Assembly (NCBI RefSeq): GCF_000193205.1
Contig: NC_015278.1
Coordinates: 1,364,001 to 1,428,000, forward strand
Origin: Aerococcus sp. Group 1
GTDB taxonomy: Bacteria > Bacillota > Bacilli > Lactobacillales > Aerococcaceae
Reading direction: 5' to 3'
Length of the DNA stretch: 64,000 nt
Under the pieces are notes generated by a model. That model had not been told where the DNA came from. It saw only the letters and a program-made list of their open reading frames with translations, and made no database searches. A program made the position numbers and the translations under genes. This document shows positions 55,379 through 64,000 of the stretch, piece by piece. Every line of letters starts with the position of its first letter. The first letter of the stretch is position 1.

Positions 55379-56668
55379 TTAACGACGACGCTTTCTAAAG
55401 AATGGTGGTGTGTCTAACTCATCATCTTCACTAACGTTATCAGTAAAGCGGTTGTCTTGTTGGTAGCGTGGGTCTTGGCCACCATAATTACGTCCTGAAT
55501 CATTCCAAGGCTCTTGGCTTACTTGTCCTTGACGGTTTTGGAAAGCTTGGTTATTTGGAACTTGTTTTTCTTCAAAGTATTCGGGACGGTTCCCCAAATT
55601 TCTGGCTTGTCCTTGGTTTTGAAAGGCTTGATCTTGATAATTTGGTGTAGCTTGGCTAACGGGACGTTGCTTTTTTGCCTTACGTTGTTTTTCTTGGCGA
55701 CGTTCAGGATCAATCCCGGTAGCAATAACGGTTACCACCACTTCGTCATCTAAACGATCATTGATAGTGGTACCAAAAATGATGTTCACTTCGCTAGAAG
55801 AAGCTGCACCAACGATTTCAGCAGCGTCTTGGGCTTCAAATAAGGTTAGGTCTTCCCCACCAGAAATATTCAAGAGAATTTGTTCAGCGCCATCAATGGA
55901 GACTTCCAATAATGGTGAAGAAATGGCCTTCTTAGTTGCTTCAGCGGTACGGTTTTCCCCGCTTGCTGTACCAATGCCCATTAAGGCTGTCCCTTGGTCT
56001 TGCATCACAGTACGCACGTCAGCAAAGTCCAAGTTCACATAGCCGGGTGAGGTAATCAAGTCAGAAATTCCTTGTACCCCTTGGCGTAAGACATTGTCCG
56101 CTTCACCAAAGGCTTCCCGCATTGGGGTTTTCTTATCAACAATTTCTAATAAACGGTTGTTAGAAATGGTCACTAAGGTATCCACATATTCCTTCATGTT
56201 GGCAATACCTTCTGCAGCTGCACGACCACGTTTAGGACCTTCAAAGGTAAATGGACGGGTAACTACCCCAACGGTTAAGGCACCTAAGTCTTCCTTAGCA
56301 ATACGAGCAACAATTGGAGCAGCACCGGTACCAGTACCACCACCCATGCCAGCGGTAATAAAGATTAAATCAGCACCTTCTAGTGCTTCGCGAATTTGGT
56401 CTTCACTTTCTTCAGCGGCTTTTTGCCCTACTTCTGGTTGGGCCCCAGCACCAAGGCCACGGGTCACTTTAGGGCCTAAGTGAATCTTTGCATCTGCTTT
56501 AGAGTTAGCCAAGGCTTGGGTATCAGTATTAGCAACAATAAATTCAACACCCTTAACACCTTCCTCGATCATGCGGTTAACAGCATTGTTACCCCCACCA
56601 CCAACACCAATGACCTTGATGTTAGCGTTATTGTTGTATTCTGCAGTATTATCAAATTCTAAATCCAT
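55379..56668 (-). CDS. ftsZ: Cell division protein FtsZ
   Basis: A 429-residue tubulin homologue. It has the N-terminal [20 protein letters not shown], the tubulin signature [11 protein letters not shown] and the T7 loop [12 protein letters not shown] Gln/Asn-rich linker (about 325-415) and the C-terminal peptide [12 protein letters not shown] bind FtsA and EzrA. It forms the Z ring. It is 33 bases after ftsA. Confidence 0.97.
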   Translation of the reverse strand: MDLEFDNTAEYNNNANIKVIGVGGGGNNAVNRMIEEGVKGVEFIVANTDTQALANSKADAKIHLGPKVTRGLGAGAQPEVGQKAAEESEDQIREALEGADLIFITAGMGGGTGTGAAPIVARIAKEDLGALTVGVVTRPFTFEGPKRGRAAAEGIANMKEYVDTLVTISNNRLLEIVDKKTPMREAFGEADNVLRQGVQGISDLITSPGYVNLDFADVRTVMQDQGTALMGIGTASGENRTAEATKKAISSPLLEVSIDGAEQILLNISGGEDLTLFEAQDAAEIVGAASSSEVNIIFGTTINDRLDDEVVVTVIATGIDPERRQEKQRKAKKQRPVSQATPNYQDQAFQNQGQARNLGNRPEYFEEKQVPNNQAFQNRQGQVSQEPWNDSGRNYGGQDPRYQQDNRFTDNVSEDDELDTPPFFRKRRR

Positions 56669-56701
56669 AGTTAATCCTCCTAATTTATAAGCAATTCCCT
56701 C

Positions 56702-58084
56702 TTAACTAAACATATCATCAAAAACTTGACGTATTTTTTGTAAGAATCCTTCATCTTCTTGGTTGTCATCTTGATAATCTTGACCAGCATCTTCAGCTGT
56801 TGCATAAACATCACGCTCATCATTCGTTACAGAATCCTTATAAGTTGGTTCATCCACAACTGCCTCTTGATGAAGGGCTTGATTGGAAGCTTGGTAACTT
56901 GGTTTACTTTGATTACTGTTTACAGAATGGGTTTTTCCTTGAGCAACATGATAAATATCTGGGAGCTTAGCTGCATAAGCCACAACGCCATATGCTGTTG
57001 TAAAGCTTGGATTTCTTAGGCCAACTTGTTCAGGAATATAGAACCTAACATCCGTGCCAAACATTTCCTCAGCCAAATCAACTAAACCTGGTAAGGAAGC
57101 GGCTCCTCCGGTGATCACAACTCCTCCAGGAAGTTCAAAGGCTTCCACTTGGTCTAGGGCTTTCTTTAGCGTTTCAAATATTTGTTGTAAACGTGCTTCA
57201 ATAATTTCTGCAAGATACTGTTCATCAACACGAACAGGGTCTTTTTTCCCGATCGTTTCAACTGGGAAATATTCATCAGGACTGGTAACGTCTGATTTTG
57301 CGTAGCCATATTCTAATTTAATACGTTCAGCATTTTCTAAAGTCGTATTGAGTATGGTGGAAATATCTTTTGACACATATTCTCCACCTTCTTGATCAAC
57401 ATAAGAGAATTTTAATTGACCTTCATGAATTACACTGGCTGTAGATTGCCCGCCACCCATGTCAATGATAATAGTTCCAAAATCGCGTTCATCTTCCGAT
57501 AAGGCCACTTGACCATTGGCCAAGGGTTGAACAACTAGGTCATCAACAATGAGACCAGCTTTATCGACACAACGTTTAATGTTGTGAATGATGGTTTTAG
57601 GACCGGTAATCATGCTGGCGTATAATTCTAAACGTACGCCAATCATACCACGTGGGTCGCGAATGCCATCAAAACCATCAACGATAAATTCTTCAGGGAC
57701 AACTGAAATAATTTCTCTCTCTGGGGGTACAGCTCTCACTTTAGCTGCTGATAAGACATTGTAGACGTCCTTGTCGGTGATTTCTCGATTTTCTCCTGAA
57801 ACGGCAATCATTCCGTAACAAGGTTCAATATTAATTTGATTACTTGGAACGCCGACAACCACTCGATCAATTTGTATGTTAGCTTTCTGTTCGGCTTGGT
57901 TTACTGCACTTCTAATCGCTTCGACGGTTTTATCAATATCAACAATTACTCCTCGGCTTAGGCCTTCAGAGCGTTGACTACCAACACCGATAATATTTAA
58001 ACGTTGATTAACATTTTCGGCAACAACGACTTTGACGGAAGTGGTTCCAATGTCTAATCCTACATATGTTTTGGGTTGAACCAT
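56702..58084 (-). CDS. ftsA: Cell division protein FtsA
   Basis: A 460-residue actin-fold protein with the phosphate motifs YVGLDIGTTSVKVVV and IIIDMGGGQSTAS, an SHS2 (1C) insertion, a variable acidic linker after about 385, and a C-terminal amphipathic helix (FLQKIRQVFDDMFS) for membrane attachment. It tethers FtsZ. The 209-base gap to divIB may hold its own promoter (TTAAAAT near 58150 on minus). Confidence 0.96.
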   Translation of the reverse strand: MVQPKTYVGLDIGTTSVKVVVAENVNQRLNIIGVGSQRSEGLSRGVIVDIDKTVEAIRSAVNQAEQKANIQIDRVVVGVPSNQINIEPCYGMIAVSGENREITDKDVYNVLSAAKVRAVPPEREIISVVPEEFIVDGFDGIRDPRGMIGVRLELYASMITGPKTIIHNIKRCVDKAGLIVDDLVVQPLANGQVALSEDERDFGTIIIDMGGGQSTASVIHEGQLKFSYVDQEGGEYVSKDISTILNTTLENAERIKLEYGYAKSDVTSPDEYFPVETIGKKDPVRVDEQYLAEIIEARLQQIFETLKKALDQVEAFELPGGVVITGGAASLPGLVDLAEEMFGTDVRFYIPEQVGLRNPSFTTAYGVVAYAAKLPDIYHVAQGKTHSVNSNQSKPSYQASNQALHQEAVVDEPTYKDSVTNDERDVYATAEDAGQDYQDDNQEDEGFLQKIRQVFDDMFS

Positions 58085-58293
58085 ATGATTGAAACCTCCT
58101 ATTTAATTCTATAAGTATTAGATATGACTATATCGCAATTAATTTTAACATAAATCCTATTAAGACGAAACGAATTTGTTAGTAATCGGTCTTTTTACTT
58201 CTACCGCTTGCCCAGCAAATAGGACTATTAATTGTTTTTAATCATTGTATAAGAGACAAGTCCTTTTTTTCAATCCAATTTAATAGATAAATT

Positions 58294-59562
58294 TTAAGAA
58301 TTACTTGACCTAGTCTGAGTCACTGTTGATGACTGCTGGCTCGAATTAGTGCCGGGTCTAGGGCTGGACTGACTACTCGTTTGCCTTTGTGAAGAAGTCA
58401 CTTCCTCACTTGCTCCGCTTTGCTCTCCTCTTGGCTTAGGTTTATCTCCTAGCTTAGACTCGCTGCTATGCTTATCAGCCTTTGCCTGCTTTTCTTTAGA
58501 CTTTTCCTTGGCCTGGTCCACTTTTTCTTGGTAGGAAGCTTTTTCCTCCGGACTCGCAAAAGGATCGTTGAGGGGATTCTTTTCTTGGAAATAGCTCCCT
58601 ACCTCCATATTAATTACCCCGGTTTTTCCTTCTAATTCACTAACGATTTGGTCATAGTACTGCATCCGGTCAGCAATACTATCGATAAAACCTACCACGA
58701 TATTGCCATCTTCCATTTTTAAAGCAATGTGGTTAGGGTAATTATCATCGCTAATATTCACAACTTCATTAATCTTAGCCAGTAAGTCATCAGACAATTT
58801 GGAAAGTTGGTTGGCCAGGTGAAGTAGTTCTTGGTCTTCAAAACCAGTAAAGAGGGGAATATCCTGGTCAAGATAAGGAATAGCCCCATCAAGCATAATA
58901 TGATTTTCCAAAACCGGGTAATAAAAATCTTGTTTCTTCACATAGCCAATGGCACGGAATTCTTGGACATTAACTTCGACCGTTCGATTTCCCTTAGCAT
59001 TCAGCTGAACACTGCGGACACTGGGGAACAATTGTTTTAAGCGGTTATCCACCACCCCGGTTTTTGATTCAATCCCTAGATAGGTCATATTTTCCCGTAA
59101 GCCTGATCCATAGAGAATCTGCTCTTGGGGGACAATATTATTCCCACTTACTTCAATTGTAGCGATACGGTTAAGTGGTGAAAGCCAGAAGGCACTAAAA
59201 ATAATCATAAAAAGGAAAGCAGCAGCTAAAATCAATCGTGACCATGAGACTGATTTTAACTGCAGTTTTTTGTTCTTTGACCGAGATAAATAGGTCCAAT
59301 TGATATATTTTCTATGATTAAAAGTCTTTTTGTGCTTTTGCTCTTGATCTTTAGCAAAATCTTCGCCCTTTGCCTCTTCTTCATTTGGCAGGCCTTGTTG
59401 CTTATCTTCTAGCCCTAAGTGTTTTTGCGGAAGCGCTTGACTTAGTCCAGGGTCATCACTGGGCTCATCGGCTTGCCCTTCACTTGAAGCCAATTCTTCC
59501 TGCTTCTCGGCCTCTTGACGCCGTTGACGAAAGCGTTGGGCTTCCTTATCCCAATCAACCAT
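58294..59562 (-). CDS. divIB: Cell division protein DivIB/FtsQ
   Basis: A 422-residue bitopic protein. A long charged cytoplasmic N-terminus (1-107) leads to one transmembrane helix (about 109-127), then a POTRA domain starting IATIEVSGNNIVPQEQILYG, the FtsQ beta domain, and a low-complexity Ser/Thr/Gln/Lys tail (about 340-422). It works with FtsL and DivIC in the septal complex. It lies between murG and ftsA. Confidence 0.93.
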   Translation of the reverse strand: MVDWDKEAQRFRQRRQEAEKQEELASSEGQADEPSDDPGLSQALPQKHLGLEDKQQGLPNEEEAKGEDFAKDQEQKHKKTFNHRKYINWTYLSRSKNKKLQLKSVSWSRLILAAAFLFMIIFSAFWLSPLNRIATIEVSGNNIVPQEQILYGSGLRENMTYLGIESKTGVVDNRLKQLFPSVRSVQLNAKGNRTVEVNVQEFRAIGYVKKQDFYYPVLENHIMLDGAIPYLDQDIPLFTGFEDQELLHLANQLSKLSDDLLAKINEVVNISDDNYPNHIALKMEDGNIVVGFIDSIADRMQYYDQIVSELEGKTGVINMEVGSYFQEKNPLNDPFASPEEKASYQEKVDQAKEKSKEKQAKADKHSSESKLGDKPKPRGEQSGASEEVTSSQRQTSSQSSPRPGTNSSQQSSTVTQTRSSNS

Positions 59563-59573
59563 AATAACCTCCT

Positions 59574-60668
59574 TTAAAGCAGATCTTTAATAACTTGAAT
59601 AATCCGATCACTAGCATCAGGGACGCCTAAGTTTTTCGCTTGGTGACTCATTTGGATACGCTTACCCGGATTAGTCATTAGTTCATCAATAGTTTGCAGT
59701 AAACGTTTAGGGCTGAGGTCTTTTTCTAGGATCATTTTGGCAGCTTGGTTGTTGACCAAGCTTTCAGCGTTATGTTGTTGGTGGTTATTGGTCACATTAG
59801 GACTAGGGATCAAGATACTCGGTGTACCGACTGCCGTCAGTTCGGTGAGCGTCGTTGCTCCGCTCCGACAAACGACTAAGTCTACCTTACGCATAAGTTC
59901 AGGCATATTATTGATATACGGCAGGATCCTAACATTGGAAAAGTTCTCCATATTAGGAAAACGAGCCTGCCAATCCTCATAGTAAATATCTCCAGTAGCA
60001 ATGATACTTTGATAGGACCGGTGTTGTAGTTCACCCACCATGTCCAAAACCACTTCATTGATCCGTTGTGCCCCCCGACTTCCTCCAAAGATAAGTACTG
60101 TAGGCAGGTCATTATCTAATTGAAAGCTTTCTAAATCAACTTGAGAACTATCTCCAGCTAATTCTTGGGCCCTAGGGTTTCCCGTAAAGACCACCTTATT
60201 TTTGTGATGTTTAAAATCTTGCTTGACCTCAGGATAGCAAATACAAATTTTATCAACATAGCGACTGAGAAACTTATTGGTGACCCCAGCAACACTATTT
60301 TGTTCATGAATAATCGTTGGAATGTTCATCTTAGCGGCTTGGTAAAGAACCGGTGCACAAACATAGCCACCTGTTCCTATCACCACATCTGGTTGGAAAG
60401 CTTTTAAATATTTTTTACATTGATGAATACTTTTGACCATGTAGGCTAGAGTGCGCACATTGTCAAAGGAAAGTGAGCGTTTTAGCCCCTGGACTCTAAT
60501 CGTCTGAAAGTCAATGCCCAAATTAGGAACAATTTTCCCTTCAAGACCCATTTCTGTTCCAATATAGAGGAATTCCGCTTGGGGGTATTGCTTTAAAATT
60601 TCTTTCCTCAGTGCTAAGGCTGGATAAATATGCCCGCCTGTACCACCACCAGATAAAACGATTCGCAT
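59574..60668 (-). CDS. murG: UDP-GlcNAc:undecaprenyl-PP-MurNAc-pentapeptide GlcNAc transferase MurG
   Basis: A 364-residue GT28 glycosyltransferase: GGGTGGHIYPALALRKEI at the start, VIGTGGYVCAPVLY, IFGGSRGAQRINE and the donor-binding VVCRSGATTLTEL. It makes lipid II at the inner membrane face. It lies between murD and divIB in the dcw cluster. Confidence 0.96.
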   Translation of the reverse strand: MRIVLSGGGTGGHIYPALALRKEILKQYPQAEFLYIGTEMGLEGKIVPNLGIDFQTIRVQGLKRSLSFDNVRTLAYMVKSIHQCKKYLKAFQPDVVIGTGGYVCAPVLYQAAKMNIPTIIHEQNSVAGVTNKFLSRYVDKICICYPEVKQDFKHHKNKVVFTGNPRAQELAGDSSQVDLESFQLDNDLPTVLIFGGSRGAQRINEVVLDMVGELQHRSYQSIIATGDIYYEDWQARFPNMENFSNVRILPYINNMPELMRKVDLVVCRSGATTLTELTAVGTPSILIPSPNVTNNHQQHNAESLVNNQAAKMILEKDLSPKRLLQTIDELMTNPGKRIQMSHQAKNLGVPDASDRIIQVIKDLL

Positions 60669-60682
60669 AGTAAAACTCCTTT

Positions 60683-62071
60683 TTAGCTTTCCTGTTTCTT
60701 TAATTCTGCTACTGCATCGATAAAGCGTTGACCACGCACTTCAAAATTAGGGTATTGGTCCCAAGAAGCACAGGCAGGGGATAAAAGAATCACATCTCCT
60801 GGCTGGCTTAAACGGTAAGCGGCTTGGGTCGCCTCTTCAATATTTTTAGCGACACTAATTTGAGAAATTCCTGCCTTATTAGCGAGATCGATAAATTTAT
60901 CCTGGGTTTCTCCCATAGCTACTAAGGCATGCACCTGACCTAGCTCTTTTAATAGTTCTTTCACACCATTTCCCCGATCCAAGCCACCAGCTATCCATAC
61001 TAAGGGCTCTTTAAAACTGCGTAAGGCTGTGATGCTGGCTTCGTTATTAGTCGCCTTAGAATCATTGTAAAAGCGGCGTTCTTTTATTTGATCAACAAAT
61101 TGAATCCGGTGTTTGACCCCATGGAATTGTGAACAAGCTGTTTGGATACTTGCATTGCTTACGCCTAATAATTTAGCGATGGCAAGAGCGACTAAGGCAT
61201 TCTGAACATTGTGTTTACCAGGTAAGAAGAGGTCTTCTCGTTTTAAGACCGTCTCACTCCCCCACATTAGGGTTCCTTCTTTTTCATTATACCATGCCCC
61301 TTTCTCCAACTCACTTTCTATAGAAATCGGAATAATTTGGGCAGAACTTTCCTTAGCCTTTTGCCAAAGGATTTCTTGGTCATAGTTTAATAGTAAGTAA
61401 TCGTCCGGTCCTTGGTTCTTAGTAATCCGCCATTTAGCAGCAAGGTAATTTTCAATACTTCCATGGTAGTCTAAGTGGGTGGGGTAGAGGTCAATAATGG
61501 CTGCAATATGGGGGCGAAAAGTTTCAATTCCCATTAATTGAAAACTGGACAATTCTAACACTAAGCGGTCTTGAGAACTTAAGCCTTGGCTGGCGGTTAA
61601 GGCCGGAATGCCTATATTACCGGCTACTTCCGTTTTTCCGGTTAATTCCTTAGCGCCTTGTAAGATCTCTCCCAATAAAGAGGTGGTGGTTGTCTTACCA
61701 TTTGACCCGGTAATGCCAATGACCTCCGCTTGGTTAAACCAGGCTAGAAGTTCAATATCAGTATAAATCGGTAAATTCAACTCTTGGGCTCTTTGAACCA
61801 TAGGATTACTGTAAGGAATGCCAGGATTTTTGACCATGAAAGCGAAGTCCTCGTCTAGGAGTTCAATAGGATGATAGCCAGAAATAATACGAACATTATG
61901 CTCAATGAGATCTTGGGCGGCTTTATTCTCATCTAGGGGCTGTTTATCATTGACAGTCACAATCGCACCTTCGGCAGCGAGTTTCTTAACCACACTCAGA
62001 CCCGTTTTGGCCAAGCCTAAGACCAAAACCTTTTTATTCTTTACTGTTTGCTTACTAGATGTTTGCTCCAT
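60683..62071 (-). CDS. murD: UDP-N-acetylmuramoylalanine--D-glutamate ligase MurD
   Basis: A 462-residue Mur ligase with the ATP loop GITGSNGKTTTTSLLGEIL, VLELSSFQL, LYPTHLDYHGS and the C-terminal domain with NDSKATNNEA. It adds D-glutamate to UDP-MurNAc-Ala. It is nine bases after mraY. Confidence 0.96.
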   Translation of the reverse strand: MEQTSSKQTVKNKKVLVLGLAKTGLSVVKKLAAEGAIVTVNDKQPLDENKAAQDLIEHNVRIISGYHPIELLDEDFAFMVKNPGIPYSNPMVQRAQELNLPIYTDIELLAWFNQAEVIGITGSNGKTTTTSLLGEILQGAKELTGKTEVAGNIGIPALTASQGLSSQDRLVLELSSFQLMGIETFRPHIAAIIDLYPTHLDYHGSIENYLAAKWRITKNQGPDDYLLLNYDQEILWQKAKESSAQIIPISIESELEKGAWYNEKEGTLMWGSETVLKREDLFLPGKHNVQNALVALAIAKLLGVSNASIQTACSQFHGVKHRIQFVDQIKERRFYNDSKATNNEASITALRSFKEPLVWIAGGLDRGNGVKELLKELGQVHALVAMGETQDKFIDLANKAGISQISVAKNIEEATQAAYRLSQPGDVILLSPACASWDQYPNFEVRGQRFIDAVAELKKQES

Positions 62072-62080
62072 AATATACTC

Positions 62081-63028
62081 CTAAAAAATAAAAATTCCGA
62101 TAACACTTAAAGCTGCAGCAATGCCCCATAAAACAAAGTCAATTTTCCACTCGCTCCAACCTTCCATTTCAAAATGGTGGTGGATGGGGGTCATTTTAAA
62201 GATTCGCTTACCAGTCTTTTTGAAATAAGTGACTTGAATCATGACACTAGCCGTTTCTACAACGTAAATAAAACCGAAAACTAGTAAACTCCAAGGATTT
62301 CCACTCATTAAGCTAATCACCGCTAAGCTAGCGCCAATTGCCAATGAACCAGCGTCACCCATAAAGACTTTAGCAGTTTTCATATTAAAGATTAGAAAAC
62401 CAAACAAAGAAGCAATCAAGGCAACATTGAAAAGCGCCAGGTCCATCTGCCCTTGTTTTAAGAAGATAATGAGATAGGCAGTTAAGCTAATAATTCCGTT
62501 ACCACTGGCTAAACCGTCAATTCCATCGGTGAGATTGAAAGCATTTGAAAAACCGGTGATCCAAAAAACCGCAAAAATAAAGACCACTAAAAATGAGGAT
62601 GTACTAAAGCCAAAGGGAAGCGGTAAGGAAAAGTTTAACCCCGAAAAATACATGGCCAGAATCAGAACGGCTGATGCCATAAGCTGAGATAGAAATTTTT
62701 GCTTCGATGTAAGGCCTTCATTTTGTTTTTTGAAAATTTTCAAAAAGTCATCCACAAAACCGATTCCAGCAAAAAGAATCAAAGAAAGCATTAGAGTAAC
62801 TAAAGGAAGAGAAAAATACGAATGCCAAAGTTTGTGAATGGTCAAGGCCAGCAAACTAGCAAAGAGAAAAACTAAACCTCCCATAGTAGGGGTACCACTT
62901 TTTTGCTTGTGCCAGCTGGGACCAATGGCTAAAATTTCCTGACCAAATTGTTTAGCATGCATCCATTGGATAAAGATTGGCATTAAGATAACCGTTATTA
63001 AAAAACTCAATATAAAGGTAAATAGCAT
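62081..63028 (-). CDS. mraY: Phospho-MurNAc-pentapeptide transferase MraY
   Basis: About 315 residues from the ATG at 63028, which has GGGAG in front; a start at 63049, overlapping the upstream stop (TAATG), is possible but lacks a ribosome site. It has ten membrane helices and the motifs KQKSGTPTMGGLVFL, DDFLKI, NAFNLTDGIDGLASG and PIHHHFEMEGWSE. It makes lipid I. Confidence 0.95.
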   Translation of the reverse strand: MLFTFILSFLITVILMPIFIQWMHAKQFGQEILAIGPSWHKQKSGTPTMGGLVFLFASLLALTIHKLWHSYFSLPLVTLMLSLILFAGIGFVDDFLKIFKKQNEGLTSKQKFLSQLMASAVLILAMYFSGLNFSLPLPFGFSTSSFLVVFIFAVFWITGFSNAFNLTDGIDGLASGNGIISLTAYLIIFLKQGQMDLALFNVALIASLFGFLIFNMKTAKVFMGDAGSLAIGASLAVISLMSGNPWSLLVFGFIYVVETASVMIQVTYFKKTGKRIFKMTPIHHHFEMEGWSEWKIDFVLWGIAAALSVIGIFIF

Positions 63029-63048
63029 AAATGATTCTCCCGTTCTCA

Positions 63049-64000
63049 TTATTGTAATTCTACAGTAAGCCCCTGGCCATCAGCAATTGGTCGACCAGGT
63101 TCAATATTTTGACTGATCACTTTACCTTCACCATTCACTTTGAGATTAATTCCTAACAAACGTGCTAAGGTAATAGCTTCCGTCTTTTCTAATCCAAGGA
63201 AGTTAGGCATTTCCACTTGCCCATTAGTTAAGAGATAAACACGATTATCTAAAGACCGTCTGGTACCCGCTTGTGGAAATTGTTCAATCACCTTATCCCC
63301 GTCACCAATGACCTCAACGTTGACAAAGCCATTTCCCTGCATGGTTTGCTGGCCACTTTGGATACTGCTGTTAACCACATTAGGCACTGCTGTTAAATGG
63401 GCTTGGTCGGATTGGTCTAACTTCCCATATTCCATCGCCCGTTTCATAAAGGGAACAAAAATTTCTGAAAGCTGTACCTGGGCCAACTTTCCTGCTGAAG
63501 GAGATGGTTTCTTTAGGGTTAAGTATAAAATATATTGGGGATGATCGGAAGGTGCAAAGCCGACAACTGAATGTAAATAATTCGATTCACCGGATAAGTA
63601 ACGACCCGCTTTTTCGTCAAAAATTTCTGCTGTCCCAGTCTTAACCGCTAGGCGGGTACCTTCAACATCATAGATTTTACCAGTACCAGTTGGGGCATAG
63701 ACGATGGACTCCAAGGCTTTCAGGGTTTTTTGAGCGGTTTCTTCAGAAATCGGTGAAGAAATCACTTCTGGTTTAACAACTTCAATACTGCCATCTTCTT
63801 TTTCTAGGCGGTCAATCACATGTAATTTCATCATCTTGCCGCCGTTTCCTACTGCGGTATATGCTTGCATTAGGGCCCAAGGCGTAACTTGAATCCCTTG
63901 TCCAAAAGCGGTATTGGCCTTTTGGAGTTCTTCATCATAATTCATCGAACCCGCTATTTCATCAGAAAAACCTGAATTAGGTTTCTGAGTTAAGCCAAAC
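63049..64000 (-). CDS. Class B penicillin-binding protein with PASTA domains (PBP2x/FtsI-like), C-terminal part
   Basis: The frame runs open to the right edge, giving the last 316 residues. Visible are the end of the transpeptidase domain (FGQGIQVTPWALMQAYTAVG and the KTG box in LAVKTGTAEIFD) and two C-terminal PASTA repeats (TAVPNVVNSSIQSGQQTMQG; VEMPNFLGLEKTEAITLARL). This is the layout of PBP2x, the septal transpeptidase of cocci, lying just upstream of mraY as in streptococci. The active-site Ser lies outside the window. Confidence 0.93.
   Translation of the reverse strand, partial: FGLTQKPNSGFSDEIAGSMNYDEELQKANTAFGQGIQVTPWALMQAYTAVGNGGKMMKLHVIDRLEKEDGSIEVVKPEVISSPISEETAQKTLKALESIVYAPTGTGKIYDVEGTRLAVKTGTAEIFDEKAGRYLSGESNYLHSVVGFAPSDHPQYILYLTLKKPSPSAGKLAQVQLSEIFVPFMKRAMEYGKLDQSDQAHLTAVPNVVNSSIQSGQQTMQGNGFVNVEVIGDGDKVIEQFPQAGTRRSLDNRVYLLTNGQVEMPNFLGLEKTEAITLARLLGINLKVNGEGKVISQNIEPGRPIADGQGLTVELQ

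Noticed and set aside
56094-56483. 129-residue plus-strand ORF
   Set aside because: It is antisense to the conserved GTPase domain of ftsZ; a by-product of ftsZ codon use.
1-64000. CRISPR arrays, toxin-antitoxin pairs, restriction systems or prophage genes
   Set aside because: No regularly spaced repeats and no protein of these families were seen; non-IS genes are overwhelmingly housekeeping.

Overview
The window is a stretch of low-to-moderate GC Firmicutes chromosome, most probably from a lactic acid bacterium of the order Lactobacillales. An Aerococcus-like member of Aerococcaceae is my best guess; this rests on gene content and general protein character, not on a database search. Support for the order comes from ezrA, divIVA and ylm genes around ftsZ, the dnaE-pfkA-pyk and ribT-scpA-scpB-rluB clusters, a T-box in front of ileS, an FMN riboswitch in front of ribU, an S4-type leader on rpsD, and an orphan response regulator beside gnd. 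Nearly everything is housekeeping, and most genes lie on the minus strand.

Layout. 1-304: start of a ypbB-like gene. 738-2269: an Mga/AtxA-type regulator broken by a frameshift. 2419-5741: riboflavin transporter ribU under an FMN riboswitch, then ribT-scpA-scpB-rluB (chromosome segregation plus 23S rRNA modification). 5869-9450: sirtuin, a lipoprotein, xerD and cvfB. 9585-15843: pyk, pfkA, dnaE. 15932-23629: queA, ruvB, ruvA, msrB, mutL, mutS. 23757-24502: a histidine phosphatase and tRNA-Ser(CGA). 24639-26283: an intact ISL3-family insertion sequence with 8-bp target duplication, followed by a gene-poor scar and the degraded tail of an LPXTG surface protein. 27202-32123: rny, recA, cinA, pgsA. 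32369-36145: ftsK, acylphosphatase, yidC. 36235-38408: gnd plus an orphan response regulator. 38639-41285: a 57-residue membrane peptide, thiI and its cysteine desulfurase. 41433-45860: ezrA, rpsD, mtnN, a membrane protein, nudF. 46024-49354: glsB and a NADH oxidase, with an IS3-family element inserted into the terminator between them. 49625-64000: cold-shock-like protein, ileS, divIVA, ylmH, ylmG, ylmE, ftsZ, ftsA, divIB, murG, murD, mraY and the C-terminal part of a PASTA penicillin-binding protein, i.e. the division and cell-wall (dcw) cluster.

The most important oddity is that five genes (the Mga-type regulator, scpA, queA, mutS, ftsK) each need exactly one extra base to restore the family reading frame. 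Four of the five sites are six-base A/T runs where seven bases would fix the frame. Sequencing or assembly error is the simplest explanation. A real mismatch-repair mutator signature is possible, because mutS is itself among them. Other points of interest are the IS3 insertion in the loop of a terminator, transcription-blocking and ribosome-site-masking hairpins inside the two IS elements, the absence of sepF from the ylm cluster, an interleaved-helix leader in front of rpsD, and a perfect 18-bp palindrome beside the Mga-type gene. I found no CRISPR array, prophage, defence island or clearly new multi-gene system.
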